64,000 bases of DNA from Rhizomucor pusillus (GCA_900175165.2 FWWN02000665.1:62001-126000), one strand, 5' to 3'. Counted from the first letter of the stretch, positions 11,292 to 23,895 are shown. The notes: generated by a model not told the origin, from the letters alone. Numbers and translations: made by a program.

Positions 11292-12416
<1,125 letters not shown>

Positions 12417-14150
12417 TCATTGCGGTAATATATTTTACCATCAAGAGGCCTGCATTCCCTTTCCTGGACATTGCCTGGTCTGAATACTGGATATCGAAAA
12501 TAATTTTCCGTGAATTTGCAGTTGCACATTGAGGGATGCATGACGAGGCAAGTCATAGTCAGTATATCGGTTCGTCGGTCATGATTATGCATCAACTCTA
12601 TGGCCCTTGTAGAGTCAGTCGCCGGATGCGCTGTTTGCGAGGACAAGACCAAAGGAGTATCTATTTGTGAAAGCAAAATAGCATGAGCGTCCGGACGTTA
12701 GATCAAACCTCTTTACAAGGAATCTTGCTAGCCAATCGATGGATATTCTAGCACGTAAGAGAGGAATATGCAATCATCGTCAATGCATTATACAAGATAG
12801 GGACATGTCTAATCATGTCACCGTGTAAGCTTCTTGGCATTACAAATGCATGTGTAGAATGTTTCATAATGTTTTGAACACTAGAAAAAAGTCTTTATGA
12901 CTTTCCTGGTCCAATAAACAGGATGACTGCTTGTTCTTTACTAACCTTCTTGCTTCGATGCGAATCGTGAAAGCTATTGCATTGCCTTTGCGTCTTTATA
13001 CTGGAACGTTTAGAAATTTGTATTTAATTGAAGTGTAAAACTGTAATATCGAGTTATCTAACATAGCTATAGCTTGTTTAGCCAAAAAAAATTAAACAAA
13101 ACTGCATCGATAATCGCGTTTTAATTAATTTTGAAGCATTTAGGCAATCCTTACGCAATGTGCTCAATATACTTCACCGACGGGAAAGTCTACATAATAC
13201 TGGAGACAACTTATGAGCAAGTGCTCACCTGCTAGTCGCTGTAGATCCGATGTTGCAGAGTTTCCACGGAGTAAGTCCAGATGTATGCTGCTGAGTTGAC
13301 AGCGGCATGCGATCGATTCGCAGGAGACATCAAGTTTGCCAAGTAGGCATCCTCACTGGCAGCAGAATCGTCACCAACAAATTCTGCTTAAAGGGATGTC
13401 CATGCTAAATATTTTTGCCCTGCACTTGTTGTCTATCAGGTCACATGCTCTGTACCTCTTCTTGTGAACCGGTCCTCTTGATAACAGCAGATTACTCTTC
13501 ATCTTACACTGCTTGATCACGGTGGAAGAATGGTAAAGGCTGCAAATGTTCCCGGATGTCAATAGTTATGACATCCTTTTTGTTCTATCTTCATAAAATC
13601 CGAATAGCCGCTTATTTGAAAAGGCGTTGCAGTCCGTAGTAAACATTATTGTATGCTTTGAAGGACTGACAGCTGTGCAAAGCTTCTCTAGCCCATGATA
13701 CCTAATGGGGACAGGTGTTTGAGTACAGAAACTTGTGCAACTGTGCACACAGTTCCAGAACGCATGCACTCATCTTCCCAGCTGCATCTTTTTTTTTTCT
13801 TCTCCAACGTTGCCTGGGCACTTCACCTTTAGTGCTTTAGACCGGATGATCGGTAGGTAATAATAAGTATATGAATTCTGAAATAGGACAGCAATATAAA
13901 AGCACAATTAAGTTAGTTCTATGAGGTGATTTCTGCAGCAACCAGCATTGTCATTCATGCAATCTTTTTTTCAAACGTCTACAGAAGCATAGGGGTCTGT
14001 GCTTGGTATTCCCACGAGTGGAGCGCCTTGGACAGCAAAACAAAGGAGCAAAGTGCCCATTTTTTAGCCATAAAAGTGATTTTTTCTTTCTTTCTCAACA
14101 CAGTTGTATCTTTCTCCCTCTCGTGTCCTTTCTTTTTCCCTTCCATCACG
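12417..14150. other. Gene-poor interval of about 1.7 kb
   Basis: No confident gene. A minus-strand stretch at about 13220-13385 reads as a moderately coding-like fragment (GDDSAASEDAYLANLMSP, then AAYIWTYSVETLQHRIYSD and a stop) but has no clear upstream exon. The right end has CT-rich runs (near 14080-14145) just before the OXR1 start, typical of a 5' leader. Confidence 0.4.
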
Positions 14151-15212
14151 ATGAGACGAATTTCGTTGCCGCCTTCACCCGTAGATGCATTTCTGAATAC
14201 GACGACGATTGAATGCACACGATTCTACTTTGATGATAGCGCCCGCAGCAGCGACGTGAAACAGCATCCGTCGTTCTTGCAAAGGTCCACCTCCGACCTG
14301 TCACGACACCTCATGGAAGATGGACTTGCACCGTATCGCCCTGGCTCTATTTCTTCATCCACATCCAATTCCTCTGTGGCAGCAGCGCTGACTGATATTA
14401 AGCAGCATCACCCAAAAACACAACACATCCAACTGGTGGAAGGATCTGCTCGAACGTGGACATGTTTAGACAGTGTCTTGGCGGAAAATGTTCGTGTGAT
14501 GCAAACAGCAGCTTCTTGAAAACGGCAACTCTAACAGGAATTTCGCCATGTACTATAATAGCTGCAAATGCATTTGCCCTCGAGAGTGGCATTGCTATCC
14601 AAATGGTGTCTGCTGTACAGCCTCGACCAGCACGGGTGCAGTCTATATACAATGTATGACTGTGTAGACAAGCACAATGGACCGTGCTTGCTAGTCATTC
14701 AGACCACCGATGAAGAGGTGAGTATAGTGACAGATGCCAGAATAGAAACAGAAAGGAAAACCTTAAGCAACGTGCAGATCTTTGGCGCGTACATCTCTGA
14801 GCCGCTGCATGTTTCTTCCCGATACTATGGCTCAGGTGAATGGTAAGCTGGCACCAATTGAACTTTGTAAAGATGTAGATACCGAGCGCTATCGGATTCG
14901 TTTTAGCTTCTTGTGGCGAACCAGCTTGCATCAGCTTGAAATATACCCCTGGACGGAGCAGAACGATTATCTCGTCTTTTCCGATCTCGAATCCATTGCT
15001 TTTGGCGGCGGGTAAGTAAAAGCAACCACCTCAATGACATTCCCGAGTCGTACTTATAAATGCAAAGTAGCGATGGCCGCATTGGACTTTGGCTGCACGG
15101 CGACCTCCTACATGGACACAGCGATGTGTGTGCGACATTTGAGAATCCACAGTTGAGCGAACAGCCGGATTTCGAGTGCCTCAATATCGAGATCTGGGGC
15201 TTTTGCATATGA
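14151..15212 (+). CDS. OXR1: OXR1-like protein with a C-terminal TLDc domain
   Basis: Exons 14151-14489, 14562-14717, 14778-14842, 14907-15011 and 15071-15212 join in frame to 268 residues. The first 110 residues are Ser/Thr-rich and probably disordered. The TLDc domain begins near residue 115 with LQMHLPSRVALLSKWCLLYS and LDQHGCSLYTMYD. It continues with IFGAYISEPLHVSSRYYGSG, then CFLWR and IYPWTEQNDYLVFSDLESIA, and ends FGGGDGRIGLWL, DLLHGHSDVCATFENP and FECLNIEIWGF. OXR1 proteins protect against oxidative damage, and TLDc proteins can bind the V-ATPase. The first donor (GTTCGT) is weak, so the exon 1/2 join is the least certain part. It converges with the next gene, leaving 55 bp. Confidence 0.9.
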
Positions 15213-15267
15213 ACAATTACAAAGTAATCAATTGACGTTTATATATATATGTACATAAAAGCATTCA

Positions 15268-15990
15268 TTACACCATCAAAAACTCGATCATGACTTGCTG
15301 AATATATTGCTGCGACTCCTCCACTGTCATTCGTTTGCGAACCTGCCGCGTTCGGTCTTCACCGTCGTAGTCTTGTTCTTGCTCTTGTGGTGGTAACCGT
15401 CTCCCGGTAAAATGAAATGGCACCGTGCTGCCCGTCGCCAGCCGTTGAAAAGCTCTTAGCAACTCCCCGTCGACTTTGATGGTTTTGCTTTCGCTTTCTT
15501 CCATTTCATCGTAGCTGCTCCGTCGCCGTCTCCTCCGGCAGGGTGCTGTGGTAAACTGCTGCTGCTGCTCTTCCACCGCCATCGGGTCCATAGAATACTC
15601 CTGGACAATCTGTGGCCATATCGTCGCGAGGGGTATATTTTGCCGTAAAACGTACGCTTTGCTGTGTTCTTGTTGTTGCTCAACTGTGGCGTTTCTTGAT
15701 TTCGGTGACGATGAGGATCGCGGTACCAAGTAACGCGTAATTGCATTTTGGTTCTTCAGATTTGCTGCAGACTTTTTACTGTTGCTCTTTGGTGCAATTT
15801 TGCTCTTAGTAGCACCTTGTCGTGGAGGAGTAGATGGCGTTTTCGACAAGTAGGCCCATGGCAATCCAGGCTTTTCGACAACGACAATATTCTGCTGCTG
15901 CTGTTGCTGCTGTGCATTTGGCTTGACTGGTTCCTCTTGCTGCTTGTGAGCCTTTTGAACAGAAAAGCCAAACGCATTCAGCGTCGCCAT
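15268..15990 (-). CDS. Low-complexity protein of unknown function
   Basis: An open frame of 240 residues from MATLNAFGFSVQKAHKQQEE. It contains a Gln run (residues about 28-34), Ser/Lys-rich segments, a block of seven arginines within PCRRRRRRSSYDEME, and an acidic Gln/Glu stretch. The C-terminal 30 residues (VRKRMTVEESQQYIQQVMIE) could be a helix. The frame also extends to an ATG at 16038, which would add a hydrophobic start (CALLSLVFLAYT) like a signal anchor. I prefer 15990 because a CT-rich leader precedes it and 16038 lies only 50 bp from the neighbouring G6PD stop. Antisense frames here are shadows of the repeats. No family recognised. Confidence 0.6.
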   Translation of the reverse strand: MATLNAFGFSVQKAHKQQEEPVKPNAQQQQQQQNIVVVEKPGLPWAYLSKTPSTPPRQGATKSKIAPKSNSKKSAANLKNQNAITRYLVPRSSSSPKSRNATVEQQQEHSKAYVLRQNIPLATIWPQIVQEYSMDPMAVEEQQQQFTTAPCRRRRRRSSYDEMEESESKTIKVDGELLRAFQRLATGSTVPFHFTGRRLPPQEQEQDYDGEDRTRQVRKRMTVEESQQYIQQVMIEFLMV

Positions 15991-16088
15991 GGTATATGCG
16001 AGAAAAACAAGAGAGAGGAGAGCACAAACGCGCGACAATCTGCTCCGCGTTGATCAAAATTTTTATTATCATCCATTTTATTTGCCTA

Positions 16089-17798
16089 TTATTTTGCTAC
16101 GCTTTGTACTGGCCATTCATAGGGCACGTGGGGGTCACGCTGGACACCGTATCGCTTTGTAAACTCTTCTAACTGCTTTGGTCCACGGGTTCCATAAGGA
16201 TATTGCTCAGGCTTGATATGTTCGCGATCGATGGTATGCAGCAAGGGAGTAAATATTTTCCACGCCGCATCCAGTTCGTCGTCGCGGACGAAATTGGAAT
16301 GATCGCTGCGCAAGACGTCCAAAATAAGACCTTCGTACGCATCTGGAACGCGCATATCCTTGTATCTGTCCTTGTATGTGAGATCGAGATCTGTGGTGAT
16401 CACCTTGTATGAAAGTCCCGGGTTCTTATTGTTGAATTTGAAGTATATGGCCTCCCCAGGTTGCACGCGAAGCACAAGTTCGTTGCGCGTGGCATTCTTG
16501 TACAAGCCAGACGGCACTTCCTTAAACTGAATACGCACTTCCACCTTGGCATTATCCATTGCCTTGCCAGCCTTCAAGATAAACGGCACGTTTTTCCAGC
16601 GCTCATTGTCCACCCACAATACGAGGCTAGCAAATGTTGGACAGATGCTATCATCTGGCACAGTTTCGTCGTCCTTGTAGCCAGGCTTGTCACCATTGGC
16701 AACGTATTGACCCAGGAGACTATCCTTGAGTTCGATTGGTTTGACACATCGCAGCAGTTTCACTTTGGCGTCGCGAATAGATTCAGAGTCCGTTCCAGCT
16801 GGTTTCTCCATGGCAATAAGCGACATGATCTGCAGCAGGTCTGTTGTGTATGCAGAACTGAGTTTCTGTTCTCGTGAGCGTAAACAAATAGACATCTACT
16901 TACGATTCTGCATGACATCGCGGATGATGTTGAACTCATCAAAGTAGCCGCCGCGACCTTCAGTGCCAAACGGTTCCTTTAGAGTAATCTGTATATTGTC
17001 AATGCTCTTGCAATCCCACATTGGACTCAAAAATATGTTTGAAAAACGCAAGGTCGAAATATTCTTGACCATTTCTTTGCCGAGATAATGGTCGATTCGA
17101 TAAATCTTTGCAACCCATGTCAATCCGCTTTGTATACTGCTTAGGAGAGAGAGAGAGCTCTTACCTCCTCCTCTTTAAACAGTTTGGCCAAATCCTTGGC
17201 GAGGTTTGTAGAGCTTTCGAGATCCTTGCCAAATGGTTTTTCGATAACGATGCGGTTATGGCCTTCTTTGGAGTAAACGTTGTTTCGAAGACCCGTTGCA
17301 ACCTGCAAGAACACTGAGGGTGGCAGTGCCATGTAAAAGATGCGATTCTTTTGACCGTTTTTGAGTCCCCTTTTCTGTTCAGAGTCGCTGACATGCTTAT
17401 CCAAATTTTGCCATGCTTCGTCTTCATCGTATTTGCCTTGGACATAGTCCAGAATCTTGAGGAACTCATCCATCTTTTGCTTTGCATCGTCATCCTCGAG
17501 CTTTATATGCTGCGTTGCGCGCTTGACGTATTCTTCCCGATCGAGTTTCGAGCGTGCGTAACCGGTAACGAATGCATTCTCAGGTAAGAGTCCTTTTCTA
17601 AATAGATTAAAGATAGCTGGAAAGGTCTTTTTGCCTGCCAAATCACCAGATGCACCGAGAACTGCACAAATTGTAACGAGTTAACACAAGAGTATACATC
17701 GTGGCATTGTTACTTTGTATACCGATAATCGTCACAGCACCGTGCATCTCGTCATGCACTTGCTTTTGCAGTTCTTTAAAGTCGGATGCGGATGCCAT
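16089..17798 (-). CDS. ZWF1: Glucose-6-phosphate 1-dehydrogenase
   Basis: Four exons starting at 17798 ([20 protein letters not shown]) give about 505 residues, the usual length. Exon 1 ends inside the NADP-binding turn, and exon 2 continues with [18 protein letters not shown]. The catalytic stretch [13 protein letters not shown] opens exon 3, with ISTLRFSN and [20 protein letters not shown] after it. The last exon carries [34 protein letters not shown] and [12 protein letters not shown]. The enzyme makes 6-phosphogluconolactone and NADPH as the first, rate-setting step of the oxidative pentose phosphate pathway in the cytosol. All expected key residues are present. It is transcribed in the same direction as the unknown gene at 15268. 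Confidence 0.97.
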
Positions 17799-18580
17799 GC
17801 TATCTTAATGTAACGAGTAACAGCGAAAGAAGATGGAAATTGCCGGGGTGTCATATCCTTGAAGGCCATGTCGGAAATCACTTGGTCTGCCCCAATTTCG
17901 CAACAGGCATGTCATTGCTGACGGCTTTTGCTGTTTTTGGTAAACGAGAATCGGGGGGGAGCAGTGTTGCATGGTTGCACACCAAATGCACTACTTGCCG
18001 TTCTACGGCTTTTTCCTCTCACGAATGCGAATGCTGTCAAAACCGTTTTGTATCAATGACTTGAGAAAGATTGGTAGCTGACAGAAACAAGATAGTATAT
18101 ATTGATGAGAAGCAGACGCACAACTGAACATGATGCATTGCGAACATAGCGGGGAAGTAAAAAGAATACATGTAATTATCTATGACTAATAGGTCTTGTT
18201 GGCTACTTCAATCAGCAACTGACGTCCATGCCCAGCAATAGTCTCTATTTTAAATAGCAAATCATGGAACTTTACTTTTTCCTCGATTTACAACGTTCGC
18301 TTCATATTTTACGTGCTTTGCTATACACGCATGAATTTACCAAATAAATACGTTTTCTCGATCGGTTTTCCCTTTCAGAAGCTTATACTTTGGGGAGAAT
18401 AGAATCTGCTTGATTTTCACAGTAACATTCGCTCCCAATGCCGCTGAAAACGACTTTATTGTTCAATGCTAGCTCTTTTCCAGTTACTGCGCGTATACTT
18501 TTGGTTTAAACTTGAGCATCATACTTTCCAGGATTATCGGCAATATGAAAGTGATCCGGAGTTGAAGGCCCCAAATGCTA
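17799..18580. other. Upstream region of G6PD, no gene seen
   Basis: About 780 bp between the G6PD start and the decayed P450. No family-like frame. It probably holds the G6PD promoter; there is a C/G-rich run (tcgggggggagc) near 17952. Confidence 0.45.
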
Positions 18581-18899
18581 CCATGCAGTGATATGTAAGA
18601 TCATTACGCCAGCTACAGCCGTTCGTTTCTCCATAAGAAACCTGCCAACACATGTAAAAAGCGACCATGTTGTTATCCAAGCGATGATGCCTCTATTCAT
18701 ATTTGTCGCGGCATTCCGAGCGAGCGCCACTTCCCGACCACGGCGCCAGGCGCGGCATTATATTTCCTGATTTGCAGGATTCGATTTTCATGCAATTGAG
18801 GATCGCCACAATCATTGGGTCGAAAAATATAACCGTATCAATGCTGCCATGTGGAACCCATAGTTTCTGATCTTGTCGGTTCTTGAGGAAATGATCCTG

Positions 18900-20006
18900 T
18901 GGGCATTCCCTGAACGACAACGACGACACCAGGATAGACGAGACTTTTCGGCCATCTTGGATGGTGTCATTGCGCATAAGCGTAAAGTGTTGAAGGAACA
19001 GTAGAAAGATGCTGATCAGAAAGCCTAGAAAGGGCTTCGTTGACAGTAATGATCGAAAGCGAAAAAAGGGCAAAGGAGAGGTCACTGAAGAAGGATCGAA
19101 GGTACAGTAACAGGAATATGGCATCCATACCATCCCAGGATGACCGCGATAATAACATGTATGGTTAGAGCAACCTTTGCATCTTTTTTCTCGCTGGTCA
19201 CGATGGCTAACGCATTGTCCTGTGCTATGTACTATCTCGCTCTTAATCTCATAAGAGTGCATGCCGACTCAAGAGCAGATTATTCTGACGGCTTTTGCCA
19301 ATTTAATTGTTACTCGTGTGGACTAGGACATCCAACAAAAGGCACAGGAGGAGGCATTATCAGTGCTCGGGGATGGATCAGATGATATTCTCCCAATAGT
19401 CGAGCAATCAAAGAACCTGACGTACATCAATCGCGTCATCCTCGAGGTAAAATTGTTAGCGATTCATACTTCGAAAAGCAACAAACGACTAAAAAATTAT
19501 ATGTTAGACCTGCGAGTGAATCCTCCAGCTGAGGTGGTGATACATCGTAAGACTGCGGAAGACACAGACTTAATGGCGTCTTTATCCCCAAGGGGACGCT
19601 AATTTCCATTGAAGACCATGAAGTATTCAACCCAGGTTGGTTTTCAGAAGGTGGCGAAGCCGAAGAACTCGCAGGAAAGATATGACTTGGCTATCTTCCA
19701 GCAACGGTGCCCGCAAGTGCATTGGCATGAACTTTAGCTTGGCCGAATCGCGCGTTCCTCTCACGCTTTTGCGTAAGTGCTTGCAGTTATACTCCACCTC
19801 CTATCGTTAATTCCGTTTGTGCTAATTTTATCTTTGCAGTGAGAAGATATGAGTGGCCTCTCCCAGAAGACTGTATTCACAAGCATGGCATTGTAACAAC
19901 TGGCGTCGGCATTATCCATTCAAGGAACCTTAAAATTGTGTTAAAAAATGATAGTAATGGTGAACCCAAAACGACCCGGATCACCACTGAAATCGTGAAG
20001 AAATAG
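18900..20006 (+). pseudogene. Decayed cytochrome P450 gene
   Basis: P450 landmarks occur in order but in different frames. Helix I-like TMANALSCAMYYLALN is near 19200. VEQSKNLTYINRVILE, the run-up to the ExxR motif, is near 19390, then LRVNPPAEVVIHRKTAEDTD near 19505. NGVFIPKGTLISIEDHEVFN is near 19573, and the haem loop SSNGARKCIGMNFSLAE is near 19690-19755. The end RRYEWPLPEDCIHKHG follows an intron and reaches a stop at 20006. At least three shifts are needed: after the lost ExxR join, between EDTDL and NGVF, and between GGEAEELAGK and the haem loop. Only one clear intron separates these blocks, so splicing does not repair them. The N-terminal half is not recognisable. Its left limit is uncertain. 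Confidence 0.75.
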
Positions 20007-20297
20007 AAATTGCCTTATACTTTAGAATAGTTTTTATTACTCAATGGCGTCGTTAGTCTTAGAATATGCAGCAGACCGCTTCTGCTTTCTTTAGAGTACA
20101 TTCCCAGGCCTGTGTGAAGGCACCATAGCAGCACGATTGCCTTGGCAGCAGCGTAGTAGTATCTGCACTAGAGGCCAACATAATGCCCATATCTGGTCAT
20201 GGCATCGCCACAGACTCCTCGAACGCCTAAACTTCCTCCAGCCGTGGGTACAATCCCACCAAATTACAGTACGCGCTCGCTACAGTGATTGCTCTCG

Positions 20298-20738
20298 TCA
20301 TCCATAAAGATGATCACCGTACCGGATATACATATCAATTAAACGAATAGGGCTATTTATTACTAAGAAAGGGAGGTCCAAATCATCAAGCAGTGCTCCA
20401 GCTTTTGATCCGAGTATAGCAAGAGAACGTAGTATAAACTGCAGCTTGCCAGTTTCCATAATGGATAAAGAGAAAAAGTCTATGTACGGCGTCGACTTAC
20501 TCACAGCTATGAGAGAAATGAAGGTAATGTTATCCGGAATGGACAGGGAGGTGATACAAGAGTATTTCCAGCACATAGTTTGACATCTACAGAGAAAAAC
20601 GAAAACATGCAAGATAAGGTTATGAAATCCATAGAGATTCAAGTAATCCACAGTGCTGATTTTCATACCAAAGGACTGGAAATTGCACAACAAAAGGCGG
20701 CTAACTACCTTTATAAGATTACAATGAGATTGTAACAT
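20298..20738 (-). CDS. Open frame of unknown function, doubtful
   Basis: A 146-codon minus-strand frame without introns, hydrophobic in its first two thirds, ending LVINSPIRLIDMYIRYGDHL. It contains internal sequences that look like splice sites (a tttttctctgtag acceptor near 20588), so it may be parts of two exons with an intron between. I do not recognise any domain. Further leftward to about 20030 are short fragments with stops. It may be a remnant of a gene rather than an active one. Confidence 0.25.
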   Translation of the reverse strand: MLQSHCNLIKVVSRLLLCNFQSFGMKISTVDYLNLYGFHNLILHVFVFLCRCQTMCWKYSCITSLSIPDNITFISLIAVSKSTPYIDFFSLSIMETGKLQFILRSLAILGSKAGALLDDLDLPFLVINSPIRLIDMYIRYGDHLYG

Positions 20739-21056
20739 ATTCCGAATGCAAGTTATGCAGCATAGTACGATAGAGTAAGATTTTTTAGTACGCTGTAGGT
20801 ATCAAGTAAAAGTTCACTGCGTACTTATATGGTCACTGCATCCAGCTTTAAGCTTTTCTCTTTAATAAAAGGAAGCTTTTTCAAAAATTTCCAAAGTTTC
20901 GACTAATAAAGATGGCTGTGCCAAGACGAAGGGAGAAAGGGACGCAAGTTCTGCCCCGACCAGCAAGCTTCTTTTGGGTGGTTCTTTTGTCGGTTTATTC
21001 ATTGTCCGCGGTCCAGCATCTACACATCTTCTCATTCATTCCTTTTCGTCCATCAA
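20739..21056. other. Upstream region of the Orm gene
   Basis: About 320 bp, AT-rich, then a segment with an ATG-started frame at 20912 that overlaps the Orm first exon in another frame. No separate gene is supported. Confidence 0.4.
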
Positions 21057-21803
21057 ATGTCAAGCGACAAAGAAAAGAAGGCATACACTGCGCTGGACCA
21101 AAGCTCAATGCCAAACTTCAACTCATCATGGGTTAACTACAAAGGTAATTCTTGGACTCGCTGCAGTCCGTTGTGACATTGCAGCAGAGTCAAGCAGCAC
21201 CAGCAACAGCAGAGCTTGTTCTAACTTTTAACTACAGGAGCTTGGTCCACAACTATATTCATTGTCATTGCGCTAAAGACTCTGTTCAGCATTATACCGT
21301 TCATCTCTCCGGAAGCCAGCTGGACTCTGACGAACTTGACCTTCAACTTGGTAACGTATTCGAATCGTCCCGGATCGAGACAAGACTTTGGGGTAACTGA
21401 CAACAAGGTTTATAAATAACCTTGCATGGGCTACAAACAGGGTCAATATATTATGTTTCATTGGGTACAAGGAATCCCGTTCGAAAACAACCAGGGAGCA
21501 TATGATGGACTGACGTTATGGGAGCAAATCGACGGTGGTGTGCAGTTCACTGCGACGAGGAAATTCTTCACGGCTGTACCGATTGCCTTGTAAGTAGACA
21601 ACAATGGGGGTTGGGACCATCACGCGATCAGTTATCTTATTTTCTTCCCTAGGTTTCTTTTGAGTACCCACTACACTCATTACGATATTTTCCAGTTCGC
21701 AATCAACTTTACCGCGCTGCTCGTTGTCATTGTCGCCAAACTGCCCGTTATGCATCGTGTCAGGATTTTTGGAATCAACAAACTCGACTATGATATTGAC
21801 TAG
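21057..21803 (+). CDS. ORM1: Orm1/Orm2 (ORMDL) sphingolipid regulator
   Basis: Exons 21057-21144, 21238-21350, 21441-21589 and 21653-21803 join in frame to 166 residues. The chain contains SSWVNYKGAWSTTIFIVIAL, then ASWTLTNLTFNLGQYIMFHW, then LTLWEQIDGGVQFTATRKFF, and ends RVFGI-like RVRIFGINKLDYDID. These are the ORMDL signatures in the expected order, with four membrane segments of the ER. The N terminus is Ser/Lys-rich (MSSDKEKKAYTALD), as in fungal Orm proteins that are phosphorylated there. Orm proteins bind and restrain serine palmitoyltransferase. The second exon reads on into a false frame past 21350, but the GT at 21351 with acceptor at 21440 restores the family sequence. Confidence 0.96.
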
Positions 21804-22693
21804 CTTGAAAGATATCCGCCCCGGCCATCTTCCTCTTGGCATTTTGTACCGTCTCACACACACTCTCTCTCTTCGTTTCTTCTCTCTCTCTCTCTTTCTT
21901 TTTTTCCTCGTTTTTTACTTCTCGATGATGTAAATACACATACTACTTTTTTGCTCCGTGTACAAGCAATCTCCCTCCTCGATGCAACATTCCATTCCAG
22001 TTATCCCTATGCATGATCCGAGCTTGATTGCTGCGATGTGCAACCGGACTACCCGAAATGGGAATCCTCAGGATCGGTCTTATCCAGTAACAATGTGTTG
22101 CTGCCAAGCAGCGGAAAACAATTGGTTTATAGCTCAGGAAAGAATTTTGGCCTGTTTTAACTCGACTTTCAAAACAACACTCGTCTTTGCTTTGGAATGA
22201 AACAAAGTGTGAACTGTGATCTTCGATAGACCTGTAGTAGGCACCATGCTTGTCTAAATATAGATGAGCTAATCTACACATTAGCCACAAGTTCTTAAAT
22301 TGCATGTCTTTATTTAGTCATCCAAAGCTCTTTTGCTAGCTTATTTCGCCGTGCGCCTGATCTACATACGCTATATTTACCAGCTATTAGTATGCTAACC
22401 ACTCACTCCGCAGTAAAGGTTTGACAGCAATTTCCAAAAAAAAAATATTCGGAAAATCGCTATTGATCTAAGTTATCGACAGACATGGCTAAGGTGTCCG
22501 GGCCCAAATATAATTACTGTAAAAGGCAACAAATGGCTCCCGAAGATGTCTCGAAGATGCGCATGGGGTTCATCAATGCTTGGATGTTGTGTGTTATTTG
22601 TTTTGTTTCACTTTTGAGCCATTGATTTTATACCTGCCACGAGAAGCGTTGCTGCTGCTTCTTTACCCTGTACTCTCTTACTTCTTATCAATC
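21804..22693. other. Intergenic region of about 890 bp
   Basis: Begins with a CT-rich and T-rich 3' flank of the Orm gene (tctctctctct near 21885). Frames on both strands at 21943-22305 overlap each other and lack family content. The right end is the promoter of the small membrane protein. Confidence 0.45.
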
Positions 22694-23011
22694 ATGTCTA
22701 GCAGCGATAGCCGAGAAGCCGAGAGAAAGATTAACCAAAACATCGAAAAGGCCTCAAACACTGCTCAAGATGAAGTCACGCGTTTGCGCGCGGAACTGGA
22801 TGACTTGCGACGCAGAGCCGGACCAAAGATCGAAGAAGCCGAGAACTTTTTGTGCTCGCCACCCGCTCGTGGGTTCTACCAAGGTAACTAGATGCAAAAA
22901 GATAATATCTGACGTGAACAAAAAAATTCACACCGGAATGCAGGTCTCGTTGTGGGCATCGTCCTAGTGCTTAGTTATGCCAAATGGAAGGGTGGAATCC
23001 GTTTCGACTAG
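22694..23011 (+). CDS. Small single-pass membrane protein (predicted tail-anchored)
   Basis: Exons 22694-22883 and 22944-23011 join in frame to 85 residues. Residues 1-50 are a charged helix or coiled coil (REAERKINQNIEKASNTAQD, EVTRLRAELDDLRRRAG). One membrane span follows near the C terminus (GLVVGIVLVLSYA), then a short positive tail KWKGGIRFD. The layout suggests a tail-anchored protein of the ER, peroxisome or outer mitochondrial membrane. The CSPPARGFYQG stretch before the span resembles short conserved linkers in fungal mitochondrial membrane proteins, but I cannot name a family. The start ATG is preceded by a T-rich leader. Confidence 0.7.
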
Positions 23012-23329
23012 TTGGCCTTGGTGTCATATGTACACTTATGACTGTTACTCAGCATTCATCCAAAGCAGTGTATATTACTCGTATTAAACAAGTATTCTTC
23101 TTCTTTTTAAAACATACAAGTCTGTTTGTACAGTTTATGTATCCATAGGTTCTAGGTATAAGACACAGGTATATCATGCTGTGATTTGGGACGTTGCATG
23201 GTTTAGGATAATAGTTTGCACGTTTGCAGCATACTGTGCATAGTACAGTAGTCACCCCGCATTGTTACATGGTCCCAGATCTGGGAGCTATTGTGTTGCG
23301 GACCTCAAAAGAAAGGCTTACTCACGTAC
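23012..23329. other. Short intergenic region
   Basis: About 320 bp, AT-rich, between two small plus-strand genes. No coding content is seen. Confidence 0.5.
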
Positions 23330-23895
23330 ATGGTAAGTAACGAACAATGTGGGACATGCACAAGCTTGGTGCAGCAAACCTATGAGCATTCTTTACAGGG
23401 TAACTGCCTTGGAACACGGAAGAAGAGTGATCAGGGCGGCTATCGTCTAGGGTCAGCATCTCAGCAGCAACAAACGTCGCCATCGCAAGGTCACACGCTT
23501 GGCGGCGGCGGCGGCGGTGGTAGCAACAGCAGTGCCAGTAACAACCGGGAAGCCATGCTCGCTGCCGCTGAGCAACGCAGACTTCAGGTATGTTACCTAT
23601 TCCTAGGATGATGATGATGATACAATGGTTTCATCCATTATGGCAGACATGTATTGATTGATTCATTCTTATTCGCCCATCGTAGTCTGAGAACAGAGGC
23701 ACAAAACCAGGAGGCAAACTAAGCAAGCAGCTTGCTGAACAAAAGCGACAGAACCCGTTGCAATCGACTTCAGAGGAAATGCCAGAGAGACTAGTGGTAA
23801 AGTGTCCATCTTTTTCGTTATCGTTTTTGATCAATCGTAGAAAAAGAGAAAATATTCAGCGATTTTCTAACATTATTGCATGGCAGTGGGACTAG
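23330..23895 (+). CDS. Small p97/VCP-interacting protein (SVIP-like)
   Basis: Four exons (23330-23332, 23399-23587, 23686-23796, 23887-23895) join in frame to 103 residues. The first exon is only the ATG, spliced to GNCLGTRKK, so the protein begins MGNCLG. This fits N-myristoylation of Gly2 with a nearby Cys for palmitoylation, as in SVIP. After a Gln/Gly/Ser-rich stretch comes NNREAMLAAAEQRRLQSENR, which matches the VCP-interacting motif R-x5-AA-x2-R exactly. The C terminus is short and basic (KLSKQLAEQKRQNP), ending LVWD through a 9-nt last exon. SVIP binds the N domain of p97 at ER membranes and dampens ER-associated degradation. Orthology is inferred from the motif and lipid anchor, not from overall similarity. 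Confidence 0.72.

Noticed and set aside
13220..13385. Minus-strand fragment that reads like a C-terminal exon
   Set aside because: No upstream exon or family match could be found, so it is left as a note in the intergenic entry.
18693..19262. 189-codon minus frame
   Set aside because: It overlaps the decayed P450 on the other strand, which carries recognisable motifs; the minus frame has none.
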